A stretch of DNA of 54,996 bases. Origin: Planctomycetota bacterium (GTDB lineage Bacteria > Planctomycetota > Planctomycetia > Pirellulales > Pirellulaceae). A program made the position numbers and the translations under genes. Below are positions 9,166 through 17,832 of this stretch, piece by piece. The stretch covers positions 1-54,996 of the forward strand of contig JAQBZB010000019.1 in the NCBI GenBank assembly GCA_027622275.1, written 5' to 3'. The notes beneath the pieces were generated by a model. It had not been told where the DNA came from, did not search any database, and was given only the letters and a program-made list of their open reading frames with translations. Each line of letters opens with the position of its first letter. Position 1 is the stretch's first letter.

Positions 9166-10080
9166 ATGCCTGGTACCATACGACAACTCGTTAAGCTCTT
9201 TCGATCTATCACATCAAATGACTTCGTCGCAGCGAAAGCCGCTGCTGCTGAGATCTGCGAAAGCGTGGAACGGAAAGGACAGCGCACTGCGGCGCGCTCA
9301 TTGCGAGGCGCGCTTATTGCCACCAATAACGATCACCCGGCAACCCCGATTTCAGGTCTGGACAAGCCGAATTCAACAAGTTTCATTAAAACCGGTTTAA
9401 TCAGCTTGGCACCAGACCGACCACTTGACGAAGTAACGCTAACTCCAAAGGTGCGTACCGAACTGAATTCCGTCGTTGAAGAGTGGCGCAATCGACACAA
9501 GTTGGTGGAGAGAAAGCTACTCCCTAGATCAAAACTTTTGTTTCACGGTCCGCCTGGGTGCGGCAAGAGCCTCACCGCAAGAGCGGTCGCGCACGAACTC
9601 GGGTTACCAATCTATCTTGTGCGATTTGATTCGGTGATCGGCGCATATTTGGGGCAAACGGCCATTCATTTAAGGCAACTGTTTCATTTTGCAGAGACCA
9701 CACCGTGTGTTCTATTGTTGGATGAGTTGGATGCGTTGGGAAAGCAGCGTGGTAATCCACTGGATGTTGGCGAATTGGATCGAATTGTAATCGCTCTTAT
9801 GCAGGAGCTCGAGCACTCAAAACCGCTTGGTCTTATCGTTGCCACGTCCAATCTTGCGAAAAACCTTGATGACGCCTTATGGCGGCGGTTCGACCTATCA
9901 CTTTTGTTCAAGGCTCCGACCAAATCGCAGTTGTCGGCATTTTGTAAGGAACTCGCGGATAACTATCGGATTCGATTGACGCGTGAGAAAGCGATACGCG
10001 CCGCGAGCGTACGTAGCTTTGCCGAGGCAGAGGCGGTTGTTATAGCGGAAGCTAGACGTCAGGCGCTTACCGAAAGGTGA
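9166..10080 (+). CDS. ietA: AAA-family ATPase, IetA-like (defence/plasmid stability)
   Basis: A 304-residue AAA ATPase. Walker A GPPGCGKS is at 128-135, Walker B LLLDELD at 183-189, sensor-1 asparagine near 229 in VATSNL and arginine-finger candidates at 240-241 (LWRRFD). The N-terminal 110 residues are helical and form a likely substrate- or partner-binding part; no transmembrane segment is seen. It is followed 94 bases later by a subtilisin-like protease. This ATPase-plus-subtilase arrangement is the ietAS pair, known (from recall) from the Agrobacterium Ti plasmid stability locus and from screens of anti-phage systems. Composition is more A/T-rich than neighbours, which suggests horizontal acquisition. 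ATG at 9166; no strong ribosome-binding site. Name by context and domain, not by alignment. Confidence 0.8.
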   Translation: MPGTIRQLVKLFRSITSNDFVAAKAAAAEICESVERKGQRTAARSLRGALIATNNDHPATPISGLDKPNSTSFIKTGLISLAPDRPLDEVTLTPKVRTELNSVVEEWRNRHKLVERKLLPRSKLLFHGPPGCGKSLTARAVAHELGLPIYLVRFDSVIGAYLGQTAIHLRQLFHFAETTPCVLLLDELDALGKQRGNPLDVGELDRIVIALMQELEHSKPLGLIVATSNLAKNLDDALWRRFDLSLLFKAPTKSQLSAFCKELADNYRIRLTREKAIRAASVRSFAEAEAVVIAEARRQALTER

Positions 10081-10174
10081 AGAACTCGGTGGCCAAACAT
10101 CGGGCAAAGCCCCGCACATTTGTTTAAATGAAACGCACGAACTGTCGCCGGAGGAGCGATCAGGGGGAGGTGCG

Positions 10175-12472
10175 TTGCCTAAATACACCGGTATCTCGTG
10201 GGCTGCGAAAGCAAACAAGCTAAGCCAAAGTCTGCGATCAGTTTCAGATATTGTCACATCATCACACGATCCACTTCGGGAAGAGCGGTATTTTGTCATC
10301 GCATTGCCAGTGCCCGAGGTTGCCAAGGAGTCGAAGGACAAGAGAAAGGCACCGCAGGGAACCTTCAAAGAAAGAACTGAATTTAAGGGAACTCATGGCA
10401 AGGTATTCGATCGATTACAATTGGACCTCCTTCATGTTACAGACGACGGGAAAGCCATCGTTCATGCGGAGAAGCAGCGGTTCGATCAGATACTTCATCG
10501 AGCGGAAACTCTAGAGACTCTCGGAGTTCGTGAACAGTCTCGCTGGGCTACGATAGACTCTTTCGACGTCATTCCTTTGGAGTTGCGAGTTGACGCAGAG
10601 TGGTTGCAAGAACTCGTCGAAAACGAACCCTCAGATGTCATTATTGAGTTACAGCCAGTATTGGGCCGAAAAGATGCGGACCGGATGTTACGTGCGATCA
10701 CGGACCTCTTGGTCAGAACCCCTGGAGAAAGGCTCACGGGCACTGGCACTGATTTCTCCGGGCGACATTGGTTCCGTGGAAAAGCATCGCGTCGGTCTAT
10801 TCGCAAGATCGCGAAGGACTTCTATTCTGTCCAGGCCGTTCATGCCCCTCTATGCTCCATTGCAGCTGGAAAGCAGCAGCGAAGAGCCGCCACGAACTTG
10901 CGAGGACACGCGATTCCTGAAGTGCGTCCCGACATCACCACCCTACCATGCGTTGCAGTCATGGACATGGGAATTCCAGCGGACCATGTCCGTCTCCGTC
11001 ATTATCGCCGCGGTCAGTTCTACGCGCAGGACGCGCCCCGGGGCTCTATTGGCGAGCATGGATCGCGAGTCGCCTCTCGCGTTGTCTTCGGCGACTTTGA
11101 GAACCACAGCGAGCTTGAAAGAGCCGCTGGGCAATGTGCATTCTTCGACGCGATGGTAGCAAGAGCGTTTAATCCAGACCAGGATAAAGTCGATGATAAG
11201 CTTGTAATGGAAGCCCTTCGTGGCGTGCGCGGCACCGCCCCTGACGCCCGAGTCTTCAACCTTAGTTTCGGCGATGTTCGGTCACTCAGTGACATTCCTA
11301 CGGTTGAGAGGGGTGTAAAGTGTGCGGATCTTCGAGACTTGGACAACTTTATCTTCGCGAACGACTGTGCGGTCGTTGTAGCAGCTGGAAACTCAAGGAT
11401 CGGCGTGCCGCCGAACTCGCCATATCCCGACCATCACGACGATCAAAGATGGGCGCTCGGCCTATGGTCGAGTGGATTCAATACTTGGATTTGCGGCGCA
11501 TATGTTTCGCAAATATCGACTCAAGGGCTGGTGCAATCAGTGGGGTGGCCAAGTCCTTTCACGCGAATTGGTCCGGGAATCTGCGATGCTCCAGTTCCAT
11601 CGTTCAGCGCCCCGGGTGGTAATTGGGACGAAAACTATCAACCGCGACCTGGACTTGGTGTGTGGACATTATCGGCAGCGGGTTTGCCAGAAGACTATGC
11701 CGGGACGTCGCACGCCGCGCCAATTTTGGCGCGGGAGGTCGCGTTGACGCTACATGCGCTGCAACAACACTGCGTACCCGGAACTCAGCCCTTCGCAGTT
11801 ACAGCAAGATCGTTTCTGACGCTGACAGCGAATCCGCCAGTACGAGACCCGGCGATTAATGCACTTGCCGAGAGAACCCTGGGTCATGGGCAGGCGAAGA
11901 TTGAACGCTTGCTCTCTCCCACCAGAGGTTCGGCAGTGATACTTTGGCAAGGCTACATAGAGTCTACACGTGACACGGTCAGGGTTCAGCTGCCAATTCC
12001 AATTCCCTGGCTTGATGATGCTGAAAAGCCCGTGCTTCGGCTAATCGTATGTTATGATCCGCCTGTCAATGATGCTGTACCTGGGATATGGGCGTGTCGC
12101 AGAGTCAAGCCAGTTCTTCGTCTCGGCCCAGATTCAGAGGCGGTTCGTGCGCCGCGGGGCCGGAACGCCTCTTTCCCTGTTATCGACCGGGAGTACTTGC
12201 TGGAGCGATACAAACCCGGAAGCGACAAGGTTGCCGAGGGCGATCTTTGGGTTCTCGAACTGTCTTACGATGAAATCGCGCCATACCCTCCCGGCATGGA
12301 CTTTGACCCGCGTCAGCGAGTTGCACTTGCGGTCGAACTTTACGATCGCGGCCAATCAAATGCTGACCCTCAGCCTGCGTTGCAATCGTTGCCGATTGCC
12401 AGTTCCATGAGGCGGCTTTCAATCTCGCCTACACCCATCCGTAACCCAATCATTGTTCGGACTCGCATATGA
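10175..12472 (+). CDS. ietS: Subtilisin-like serine protease, IetS-like
   Basis: A 765-residue S8-family protease with no signal peptide, so it should act in the cytoplasm. The catalytic triad is intact: Asp264 in VAVMDMG, His295 in GEHGSRVASRV, Ser512 in AGTSHAAP, plus oxyanion Asn406 in VAAGNS. About 250 residues precede the catalytic domain and about 230 follow it; the latter look beta-rich. Start TTG at 10175, only four bases after the strong GGGGGAGG (10163-10170); a later start is possible. Pairing with the AAA ATPase upstream suggests the ATPase gates or unfolds a substrate for the protease, causing abortive infection or post-segregational killing. That mechanism is inference. A/T-richer codon use sets both genes apart from their neighbours. 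Confidence 0.82.
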   Translation: MPKYTGISWAAKANKLSQSLRSVSDIVTSSHDPLREERYFVIALPVPEVAKESKDKRKAPQGTFKERTEFKGTHGKVFDRLQLDLLHVTDDGKAIVHAEKQRFDQILHRAETLETLGVREQSRWATIDSFDVIPLELRVDAEWLQELVENEPSDVIIELQPVLGRKDADRMLRAITDLLVRTPGERLTGTGTDFSGRHWFRGKASRRSIRKIAKDFYSVQAVHAPLCSIAAGKQQRRAATNLRGHAIPEVRPDITTLPCVAVMDMGIPADHVRLRHYRRGQFYAQDAPRGSIGEHGSRVASRVVFGDFENHSELERAAGQCAFFDAMVARAFNPDQDKVDDKLVMEALRGVRGTAPDARVFNLSFGDVRSLSDIPTVERGVKCADLRDLDNFIFANDCAVVVAAGNSRIGVPPNSPYPDHHDDQRWALGLWSSGFNTWICGAYVSQISTQGLVQSVGWPSPFTRIGPGICDAPVPSFSAPGGNWDENYQPRPGLGVWTLSAAGLPEDYAGTSHAAPILAREVALTLHALQQHCVPGTQPFAVTARSFLTLTANPPVRDPAINALAERTLGHGQAKIERLLSPTRGSAVILWQGYIESTRDTVRVQLPIPIPWLDDAEKPVLRLIVCYDPPVNDAVPGIWACRRVKPVLRLGPDSEAVRAPRGRNASFPVIDREYLLERYKPGSDKVAEGDLWVLELSYDEIAPYPPGMDFDPRQRVALAVELYDRGQSNADPQPALQSLPIASSMRRLSISPTPIRNPIIVRTRI

Positions 12473-12535
12473 GCATTCGGGTTTCCGGGGATTCAAAGAC
12501 TCGGTCTTGCCGAGAACGACTCCCGTCCCCCGGGT

Positions 12536-13198
12536 CTACCCCTTCGGCAACAGCGCCAACACGGATTCGCTGGGCCTAGGGATCACGTGGGCGGCGATCA
12601 GCTTGCCGAGGCCTTCGACTTTCGCTTGGCCGGCGTCGATCGCGGCTTTGACGGCGGCGACGTCGCCTTTGATGATCACCGTCACGTAGCCGCCGCCGAG
12701 CTTCTCTTTGCCGATGACTTCCACGTTGGCGGCTTTGCAGGCGTTGTCGATGGCTTCGAAGACCGCGGTGAACCCTTGCGTCTCGATGAAGCCCAGGGCA
12801 AAAGATGCTGCGTCACTCACGGTCGGCTCCTTGTACGTTGGCACTCTTACGACATTCTGTTGAATCAGTGGATTGTACTCGACGGCACTTTCGATCGCTT
12901 TCCAGGCCCCGTCGTCCGGACGATTGATCGTGTTGGAAACGGGCGAGCCTTGCATTCGCTCGGCGACGGCGTGTCCCGCCGCGATCGCGGTCTGAACCGC
13001 ATCGACCTCTCCGGTGATCTTGATGACAACACCGAGGAAGTCGTTCAGTTCGAGTTGCACGACCCGGATCGTGGCCGTCTTGTCCATGACGTCCAAGGCC
13101 ACAATCGCGGGCGTGAAACCCGTTGTTTCGAGTATTCCAAGTGCTTGACGCAAGTCAATGTTTCCCAGGCGATCACGTGACCACGAAGCCAGTCTCAT
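12536..13198 (-). CDS. Tandem-domain bacterial microcompartment shell protein (BMC-T)
   Basis: A 220-residue protein with two BMC domains. Domain 1 (about 18-95) opens with ALGILETTGFTPAIVALD. Domain 2 (about 133-217) is the canonical one: ALGFIETQGFTAVFEAIDNA, then KEKLGGGYVTVIIKGDVAAV and KAAIDAG. Tandem BMC proteins form trimeric pseudohexameric tiles in the shell facets. A linker of about 37 residues joins the domains. No shell pentamer, BMC-H hexamer, aldolase or other lumen enzyme is encoded nearby, so the gene is an orphan in this window; the rest of the organelle would be elsewhere. ATG at 13198; no clear ribosome-binding site. It converges with ietS (63 bases apart). A short stem CTCGG/CCGAG lies between them. 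Confidence 0.9.
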   Translation of the reverse strand: MRLASWSRDRLGNIDLRQALGILETTGFTPAIVALDVMDKTATIRVVQLELNDFLGVVIKITGEVDAVQTAIAAGHAVAERMQGSPVSNTINRPDDGAWKAIESAVEYNPLIQQNVVRVPTYKEPTVSDAASFALGFIETQGFTAVFEAIDNACKAANVEVIGKEKLGGGYVTVIIKGDVAAVKAAIDAGQAKVEGLGKLIAAHVIPRPSESVLALLPKG

Positions 13199-13223
13199 TT
13201 CGAGTATAGCTTACGCTAATGCC

Positions 13224-13283
13224 CGTACGATGGCCTTCCAAGGCCGTCGAATCTTGGCGATGGCCTTGGAAGGCCATCGTACG
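13224..13283. repeat. Palindromic repeat, GATGGCCTTCCAAGGCC family (copy 1)
   Basis: Perfect 22-bp arms at 13224-13245 (beginning CGTACGATGGCCTTCC) and 13262-13283, 16-base loop. It sits between the BMC-T start and the end of the upstream isomerase gene. The same arm sequence occurs at 16344-16413 and in a shorter form at 27532-27553, so this is a dispersed family. Confidence 0.85.
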
Positions 13284-13304
13284 AAAGAGAACGCAGCGTC
13301 CGAC

Positions 13305-14249
13305 TCATAGTTTTCGCAGACAATCAGCCAAATACTCCCGCGATCGGTTGATCTCCGCGGTCACGGCGGCCGTCGTATCGAGGATCGGAATCCCACGCGG
13401 CACGGGATGCATGAAAATCTCAGTCCAGCCGCGATATGTGATGTCGCGCAGAGCCGCGACGAGCGGTACGAAATCGAGCGTGCCGCGTCCCGGCATTTGC
13501 AGCAGCTCTTGCTCCTTCGGCAACTTCTCATGGCAACCCATCCCGTGCTGCCAGGCATAAAACATCGCGATGCCATCGCCGAGCGACCGGATCAGATCGC
13601 TGATCAGCTGCTCGTCTTGCGGCAGATGATACGGAGCCAGCGCGACGGCTAAGTGCTCGGACGAACGCAGCTCGACGAGCCACTTCAACGAATCGGGCGA
13701 ATCGATCAAGTTGTTGCCGTGGTTCTCAATGGCGATCGTGACGCCCGTTTCCTCAGCGACCGCCACATGCGGCTTCATCTGCTCCACGAACTTGCCGACC
13801 GCTGCTTTGAGTTCGCTTCCTGTCAATCCCACCGGTCCTTTGCCGCCGCACACGATCGTTGGGCAGCTGAATCGTTTCGCAAGTCGCATTTCGTCTTGGA
13901 TGCCAAACGGGCCGAGCTTGTACTGCGTAATACATCCCAACGAGATGCCGTTCTGCTTGAGTAACGCAGCGGACTTCTCTTCGCCTAGTTCGTCGAGTTG
14001 TTCGCGCTGGTTGCCGTGGACCTTCGGCCAAATATCAAGCGCCGTCGCGCCCGTCTTGGCGACCTCGAGCATGATCTCGGCGACATCGGTATAGCCGTAC
14101 ATCGACGAGCCGACGATGTAGCGGAATTTGAAGTCCTGTTCATCGGCTAAAGTGGTGCGGTCGCTGGCGAATGTCGGCAGCGTCGAAGCGGCAGCGGCTC
14201 CGAGAACGCAGCGATTGAACTGGCGGCGGTCGAACGGTTGGTTCGTCAT
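13305..14249 (-). CDS. Tat-exported TIM-barrel sugar-phosphate isomerase/epimerase-like protein
   Basis: A 314-residue protein of the xylose-isomerase-like TIM barrel family. The N-terminus [18 protein letters not shown] resembles a twin-arginine signal (RRQFN), so it is probably exported folded. The body shows barrel features such as [24 protein letters not shown], the strand end [11 protein letters not shown] (metal-site glutamate and histidine), and FMHPVPRG. Substrate unknown; family members act on inositols and rare sugars. Its ATG overlaps the stop of the PhyH gene by four bases (ATGA), so it is translationally coupled and is the last gene of a minus-strand group with Gfo/Idh and PQQ-like proteins. 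A carbohydrate or polyol pathway is likely but unproven. Confidence 0.88.
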   Translation of the reverse strand: MTNQPFDRRQFNRCVLGAAAASTLPTFASDRTTLADEQDFKFRYIVGSSMYGYTDVAEIMLEVAKTGATALDIWPKVHGNQREQLDELGEEKSAALLKQNGISLGCITQYKLGPFGIQDEMRLAKRFSCPTIVCGGKGPVGLTGSELKAAVGKFVEQMKPHVAVAEETGVTIAIENHGNNLIDSPDSLKWLVELRSSEHLAVALAPYHLPQDEQLISDLIRSLGDGIAMFYAWQHGMGCHEKLPKEQELLQMPGRGTLDFVPLVAALRDITYRGWTEIFMHPVPRGIPILDTTAAVTAEINRSREYLADCLRKL

Positions 14250-15013
14250 GCGGGGCTCGCGTTTGGAGATCGGTAAACGACTTCGCCGCGATCGAGAAAC
14301 GGAACGGCGAGGTGCATCGGTTCGGTTGTGTCTGGCGTGTAGATCGGCGCGGGCGAGTACTGCGTCACGTAAGCTCGTCGCATCTTGTTAGTCGTGTTCG
14401 CGCCGCTGCGATGAAAAGTGACCGAGCTGAACACGACCAAACTGCCTGCCGGCACGACAGCAGCGACGCCGGGCTCGTCGCCGAAGTAACCGGTCTTGTC
14501 GCCAGTGGCCGGATCGCGAACATGCTCGACCAACGTGCGAATGCCGATCGTCGAGAAGGGCATGACCGACGCGGTGCCATTGGCGAGCGTCATATCGTCG
14601 ACGGCGGCCCAGACCGTGACGTAAGGCCGATGGCAGAAGCCGAGGTAACCGCCGTCCTGATGCCACGAAAAGTTGATGCCTTGCTCGGCGGCCTTCACGA
14701 CGTACTGGTCGTAGAACAAATAGGCCGTATCGCCGATCGTGGCTTGGCAGACTTCCGCCATCAAGTCGCCGAAGACATATTCGTCCAATCGCGGTGCCTG
14801 GTGATATTGCTTGGCGATGTGGTACCGCTTGCCGCGATGGCTGATGTGGATGTGGTCGGTTCCTTGCCGATCCATCTCCGCATGCATGATCCCGATCAAG
14901 TGGTCGCAGGCATCGCGCATGATCTGCAAGTGCTCGACCGGGATCGCTCGTTCGAGGATAAAGTATCCTTCGTCGATGTACTGTTGCCGTTGCTGGTCGG
15001 TAATCATCGTCAC
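14246..15013 (-). CDS. Phytanoyl-CoA dioxygenase (PhyH) family oxygenase
   Basis: A 255-residue non-haem iron, 2-oxoglutarate-dependent oxygenase. The iron-binding HxD is at His118 and Asp120 in SWHQDGG; the distal histidine is His201 in [10 protein letters not shown], and the 2-oxoglutarate arginine is probably in the [11 protein letters not shown] stretch. The opening [19 protein letters not shown] is typical. No signal peptide. Its start overlaps the PQQ-like gene's stop and its stop overlaps the isomerase start, both by four bases, so the three are coupled. PhyH proteins hydroxylate varied small substrates; the role here is likely in the same catabolic route, substrate unknown. Confidence 0.92.
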   Translation of the reverse strand: MTMITDQQRQQYIDEGYFILERAIPVEHLQIMRDACDHLIGIMHAEMDRQGTDHIHISHRGKRYHIAKQYHQAPRLDEYVFGDLMAEVCQATIGDTAYLFYDQYVVKAAEQGINFSWHQDGGYLGFCHRPYVTVWAAVDDMTLANGTASVMPFSTIGIRTLVEHVRDPATGDKTGYFGDEPGVAAVVPAGSLVVFSSVTFHRSGANTTNKMRRAYVTQYSPAPIYTPDTTEPMHLAVPFLDRGEVVYRSPNASPA

Positions 15014-16326
15014 TCGATCCGATAGAGCTTGGAGTCCGACCGCAGCAGCAGTGTTGAACCGAGTACGGCGGGCGACGCCATCAGCTTGCCGTCGACGTGG
15101 CTCTTGGCGATTTCGATGTAGTCGGGTGCCGCCTTGATGACGGTTGTATCACCCTCTTCGCTGAACAGGTAAATGCGCTCGTTCGTGGCGATCGGCGAGG
15201 CGGAGAAGTTACCGCCAATTCGCTTCTTCCACAGCTCTTTCCCCGTATGTACATCGAAGCAGGAGGCGATACCGGTGTCGCCGATGACGAACAGCAAATC
15301 ATCAACGAGAACCGGGGATGGCTTTGCTGAGATTTGGCCGCTGGCTCTCCACGCAACGTGCGTCTGAGTCACGTCGCCGCTCCCGTCGACACGAATCGCC
15401 AAGAGTTCCGGCTTGCCAAACCCGGTGCAAATAAAGACCATACCGTGACCGTACACAGGACGTGGCACATTCGAATAGCCTTCGCCGTGGTCGAATCGCC
15501 ACAGCTCTTCACCGGTCTTCGGATCGTACGAGACAACCCATTGAGCGCCGGGAACCACGTATTGGTCACGACCGTCTTGAGAAACGAGCAACGGCGTCGA
15601 ATAGGCTTTTCGCTGTTGGCCGTCTTCGTTGCGAATTGGCGGACGCGGTGTCTCCCAAATCGTTTGGCCGTCACGTTTGTCGAGTCCCGTGACGAATTGC
15701 TTGTCGATACCGTCACAGACCAAGATGAGAACATCGCCGTAAACCACCGGCGAACTGCCCGCTCCGACGCTGAAGTTCGTGGCGATCTTTCGTTCCCAAA
15801 TCACTTTGCCGCTGGCCGTGTCGATGCACGCCGTGCCATTGGAACCGAAGTGGCAATAGACTCGTCCTTTCTCAATGACCGGTGTCGGCGAAGCGTAGCT
15901 GTTCGCGGTGTGGATGGCTTCCGGCGAATCGATCTCGAACAAGGCGACGTCGCGGAGCAGCTCGCCGCTCTTTCGGTCGACGCAAACCGCGCGCAGCGAA
16001 AGCGTGCCGTGAACTTGCCGTCGCACGAACTGTTCCCTCGTTAAACCGGACTCTTGAAACTGCCTCTCGATCTGCGCCGGTGTTGGTTCGTTCGTGACTG
16101 CCGTCGTCAGCCAAATTTGATCGCCCAGCACGACGGGCGACGACCATGCTTTCCCTTCGATCTCGGTCTTCCACGTAACATTATCCGTTTCGCTCCAAGT
16201 GAGCGGAATCTTCGCGTCGCCGACAAAGCCTTGTCCAGTTGGGCCGCGGAACTCCGTCCACTCGGCTTGCATGTTGGTTGCCGCGGTAAAGCACAGAAGG
16301 GTAGCAAGGGTAATGGCTATTCGCAT
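15010..16326 (-). CDS. Exported PQQ-like beta-propeller protein
   Basis: Start taken at ATG 16326, giving [21 protein letters not shown] as a Sec signal peptide and a 438-residue protein; the open frame further upstream reads through a palindromic repeat and is rejected. The mature part opens [20 protein letters not shown], then repeats of the PQQ-like propeller ([76 protein letters not shown]). Such planctomycete proteins are periplasmic and usually lack proven enzyme activity; scaffold or carbohydrate-related roles are suggested. Its stop overlaps the PhyH start by four bases. The palindrome at 16344-16413 separates it from the upstream Gfo/Idh gene. Confidence 0.9.
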   Translation of the reverse strand: MRIAITLATLLCFTAATNMQAEWTEFRGPTGQGFVGDAKIPLTWSETDNVTWKTEIEGKAWSSPVVLGDQIWLTTAVTNEPTPAQIERQFQESGLTREQFVRRQVHGTLSLRAVCVDRKSGELLRDVALFEIDSPEAIHTANSYASPTPVIEKGRVYCHFGSNGTACIDTASGKVIWERKIATNFSVGAGSSPVVYGDVLILVCDGIDKQFVTGLDKRDGQTIWETPRPPIRNEDGQQRKAYSTPLLVSQDGRDQYVVPGAQWVVSYDPKTGEELWRFDHGEGYSNVPRPVYGHGMVFICTGFGKPELLAIRVDGSGDVTQTHVAWRASGQISAKPSPVLVDDLLFVIGDTGIASCFDVHTGKELWKKRIGGNFSASPIATNERIYLFSEEGDTTVIKAAPDYIEIAKSHVDGKLMASPAVLGSTLLLRSDSKLYRIE

Positions 16327-16343
16327 GGCTTTGTTTTCTCGTT

Positions 16344-16413
16344 GTACGATGGCCTTCCAAGGCCGTCGTTCGCTGCGGTGCTTATGATCGACGGCCTTGG
16401 AAGGCCATCGTAC
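16344..16413. repeat. Palindromic repeat, GATGGCCTTCCAAGGCC family (copy 2)
   Basis: Perfect 25-bp arms (left arm begins GTACGATGGCCTTCCAAGG) with a 20-base loop. Located between the Gfo/Idh stop and the PQQ-like start, 17 bases before the latter, so it would form a large hairpin in the intercistronic RNA of the group and could affect expression of the downstream genes. Confidence 0.88.
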
Positions 16414-16432
16414 GTGTGTATCCGGACGACTC

Positions 16433-17746
16433 CTAAACGATTTCATACCCGGACCGCTGCTCGCGGCTGAGCCAACTGTTGGCTTCGGCGTCGCCGGGAA
16501 ACTCTTCTTTCTCGGCGTCCCATTTCAGCGGGCGACCGACGCGCATCGAAATGTTGCCGAGATGACACGTGCTGACACTGCGGTGTTGGCTTTCGACATC
16601 CGAGATGGGCTTCTTTCGAGACGCCACGCAATCGAAGAAATTACCCATGTGATTGATGATTGCATCGAGTTTGCCTGTTCGCTCGGGACGATCGAGATTG
16701 TCGAAGTCGTACACACGGAAGGCTTCTCGCGGCAGCGGATTAGTCGCCAAGTCCTCGACCGCTTTGCCGGACACCGTGCCGCGATTGGCGAAAATGCGCC
16801 CCTCGGTGCCGGTGAACATGATGCCGTTGCGTCCAGTATCGGACACCGTCATCTCGACTCCATTGGCGTAACGGTACTTGGCGAAGAAATCGATCGCCAC
16901 GTTATAGCTGTCTTTCACCGTTGGGAACTTGGCACTCGATTCGATCTCTACAGGCAGCGAGTTAATGCCCCACTGAGCGATGTCCAAGTGATGGGCTCCC
17001 CAGTCGGTCATCTGGCCGCCGGAGTATTCGTACCACCAGCGGAACGTATAGTGACAGCGTTCTTCGATATACGGCACAGCGGGCGTCTGGCCTTGCCACA
17101 TGTCCCAGTTGAGGTTGCTGGGCGGTTGCCGGTGCGCGAACGGACCACCCGTCACATTCTTGCCGAGGACGACTTCGACTTGCTTCAACTCACCGATACG
17201 TCCCTGACGGACCAGTTCGACCGCCGTGCGGAATTGGTGGTCGCTCCGCTGCCAAGAACCAACTTGCACGACGCGGCCGGTCTCTTCGACGACCTTCGTC
17301 AGCAGCTTGCCTTCGTCAATAGTTAGCGTCAGCGGCTTTTCGCAGTAGACGTCTTTGCCGGCGCGGCAAGCGTCGATAACCATCTTCGTATGCCAATGAT
17401 CCGGCGCACCGATCAGCACCACATCGACGTCGTCGCGCCCGAGCAAGTCGCGATAATCCTCGAAGATCCGCGGCGTGCTGCCGAACGCCGCGCGAGCCTG
17501 CTCGCGGACGTGACGGTCGACGTCGCACAGGGCCACGATGTCGCCATACATCTGAGCTTTGTGAGTGATCACCGAGCCTTGATATCGCAAGCCGATGCCT
17601 CCCACGCCCAAGCGAGCGTTCGGCGAACGCGGCTTGTCCTGCGCGACAACCGTCGCATGAACCATCGCCGGAATCATGGCCCCGGCGAGCGCCGCGCCGG
17701 AAGTCGCTTTGAGAAAGTCGCGTCGATTCGTGTTGCCGACTGACAT
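16433..17746 (-). CDS. Tat-exported Gfo/Idh/MocA family oxidoreductase
   Basis: A 437-residue NAD(P)-dependent oxidoreductase. It begins with a textbook twin-arginine signal, NRRDFLKATSGAALAGA. A Rossmann fold follows with LGVGGIGLRYQG (47-58) and CDVD, then the catalytic-lysine motif DVYCEKPLT (EKP 136-138). The C-terminal substrate half contains YSGGQMTDWGAHHLDIAQWG and GTEGRIFANRG, typical of the large planctomycete subgroup of this family. Because Tat exports folded proteins, the cofactor is probably bound before export. Substrate likely a sugar or polyol; not determinable. Second gene of the minus-strand group, 86 bases after the YncE-like gene. Confidence 0.93.
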   Translation of the reverse strand: MSVGNTNRRDFLKATSGAALAGAMIPAMVHATVVAQDKPRSPNARLGVGGIGLRYQGSVITHKAQMYGDIVALCDVDRHVREQARAAFGSTPRIFEDYRDLLGRDDVDVVLIGAPDHWHTKMVIDACRAGKDVYCEKPLTLTIDEGKLLTKVVEETGRVVQVGSWQRSDHQFRTAVELVRQGRIGELKQVEVVLGKNVTGGPFAHRQPPSNLNWDMWQGQTPAVPYIEERCHYTFRWWYEYSGGQMTDWGAHHLDIAQWGINSLPVEIESSAKFPTVKDSYNVAIDFFAKYRYANGVEMTVSDTGRNGIMFTGTEGRIFANRGTVSGKAVEDLATNPLPREAFRVYDFDNLDRPERTGKLDAIINHMGNFFDCVASRKKPISDVESQHRSVSTCHLGNISMRVGRPLKWDAEKEEFPGDAEANSWLSREQRSGYEIV

Positions 17747-17832
17747 GGCTTGTCCTCTGGGTTGAGGTACGGGCGTGAGTTTTAGGTGGGCACCTATTGT
17801 AACCAGAATTAGCCGACGTTTGCACGTGACGA

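Noticed and set aside
12473-12535. Terminator between ietS and the BMC gene
   Set aside because: Short stem CTCGG/CCGAG without a T-tract; too weak to call.
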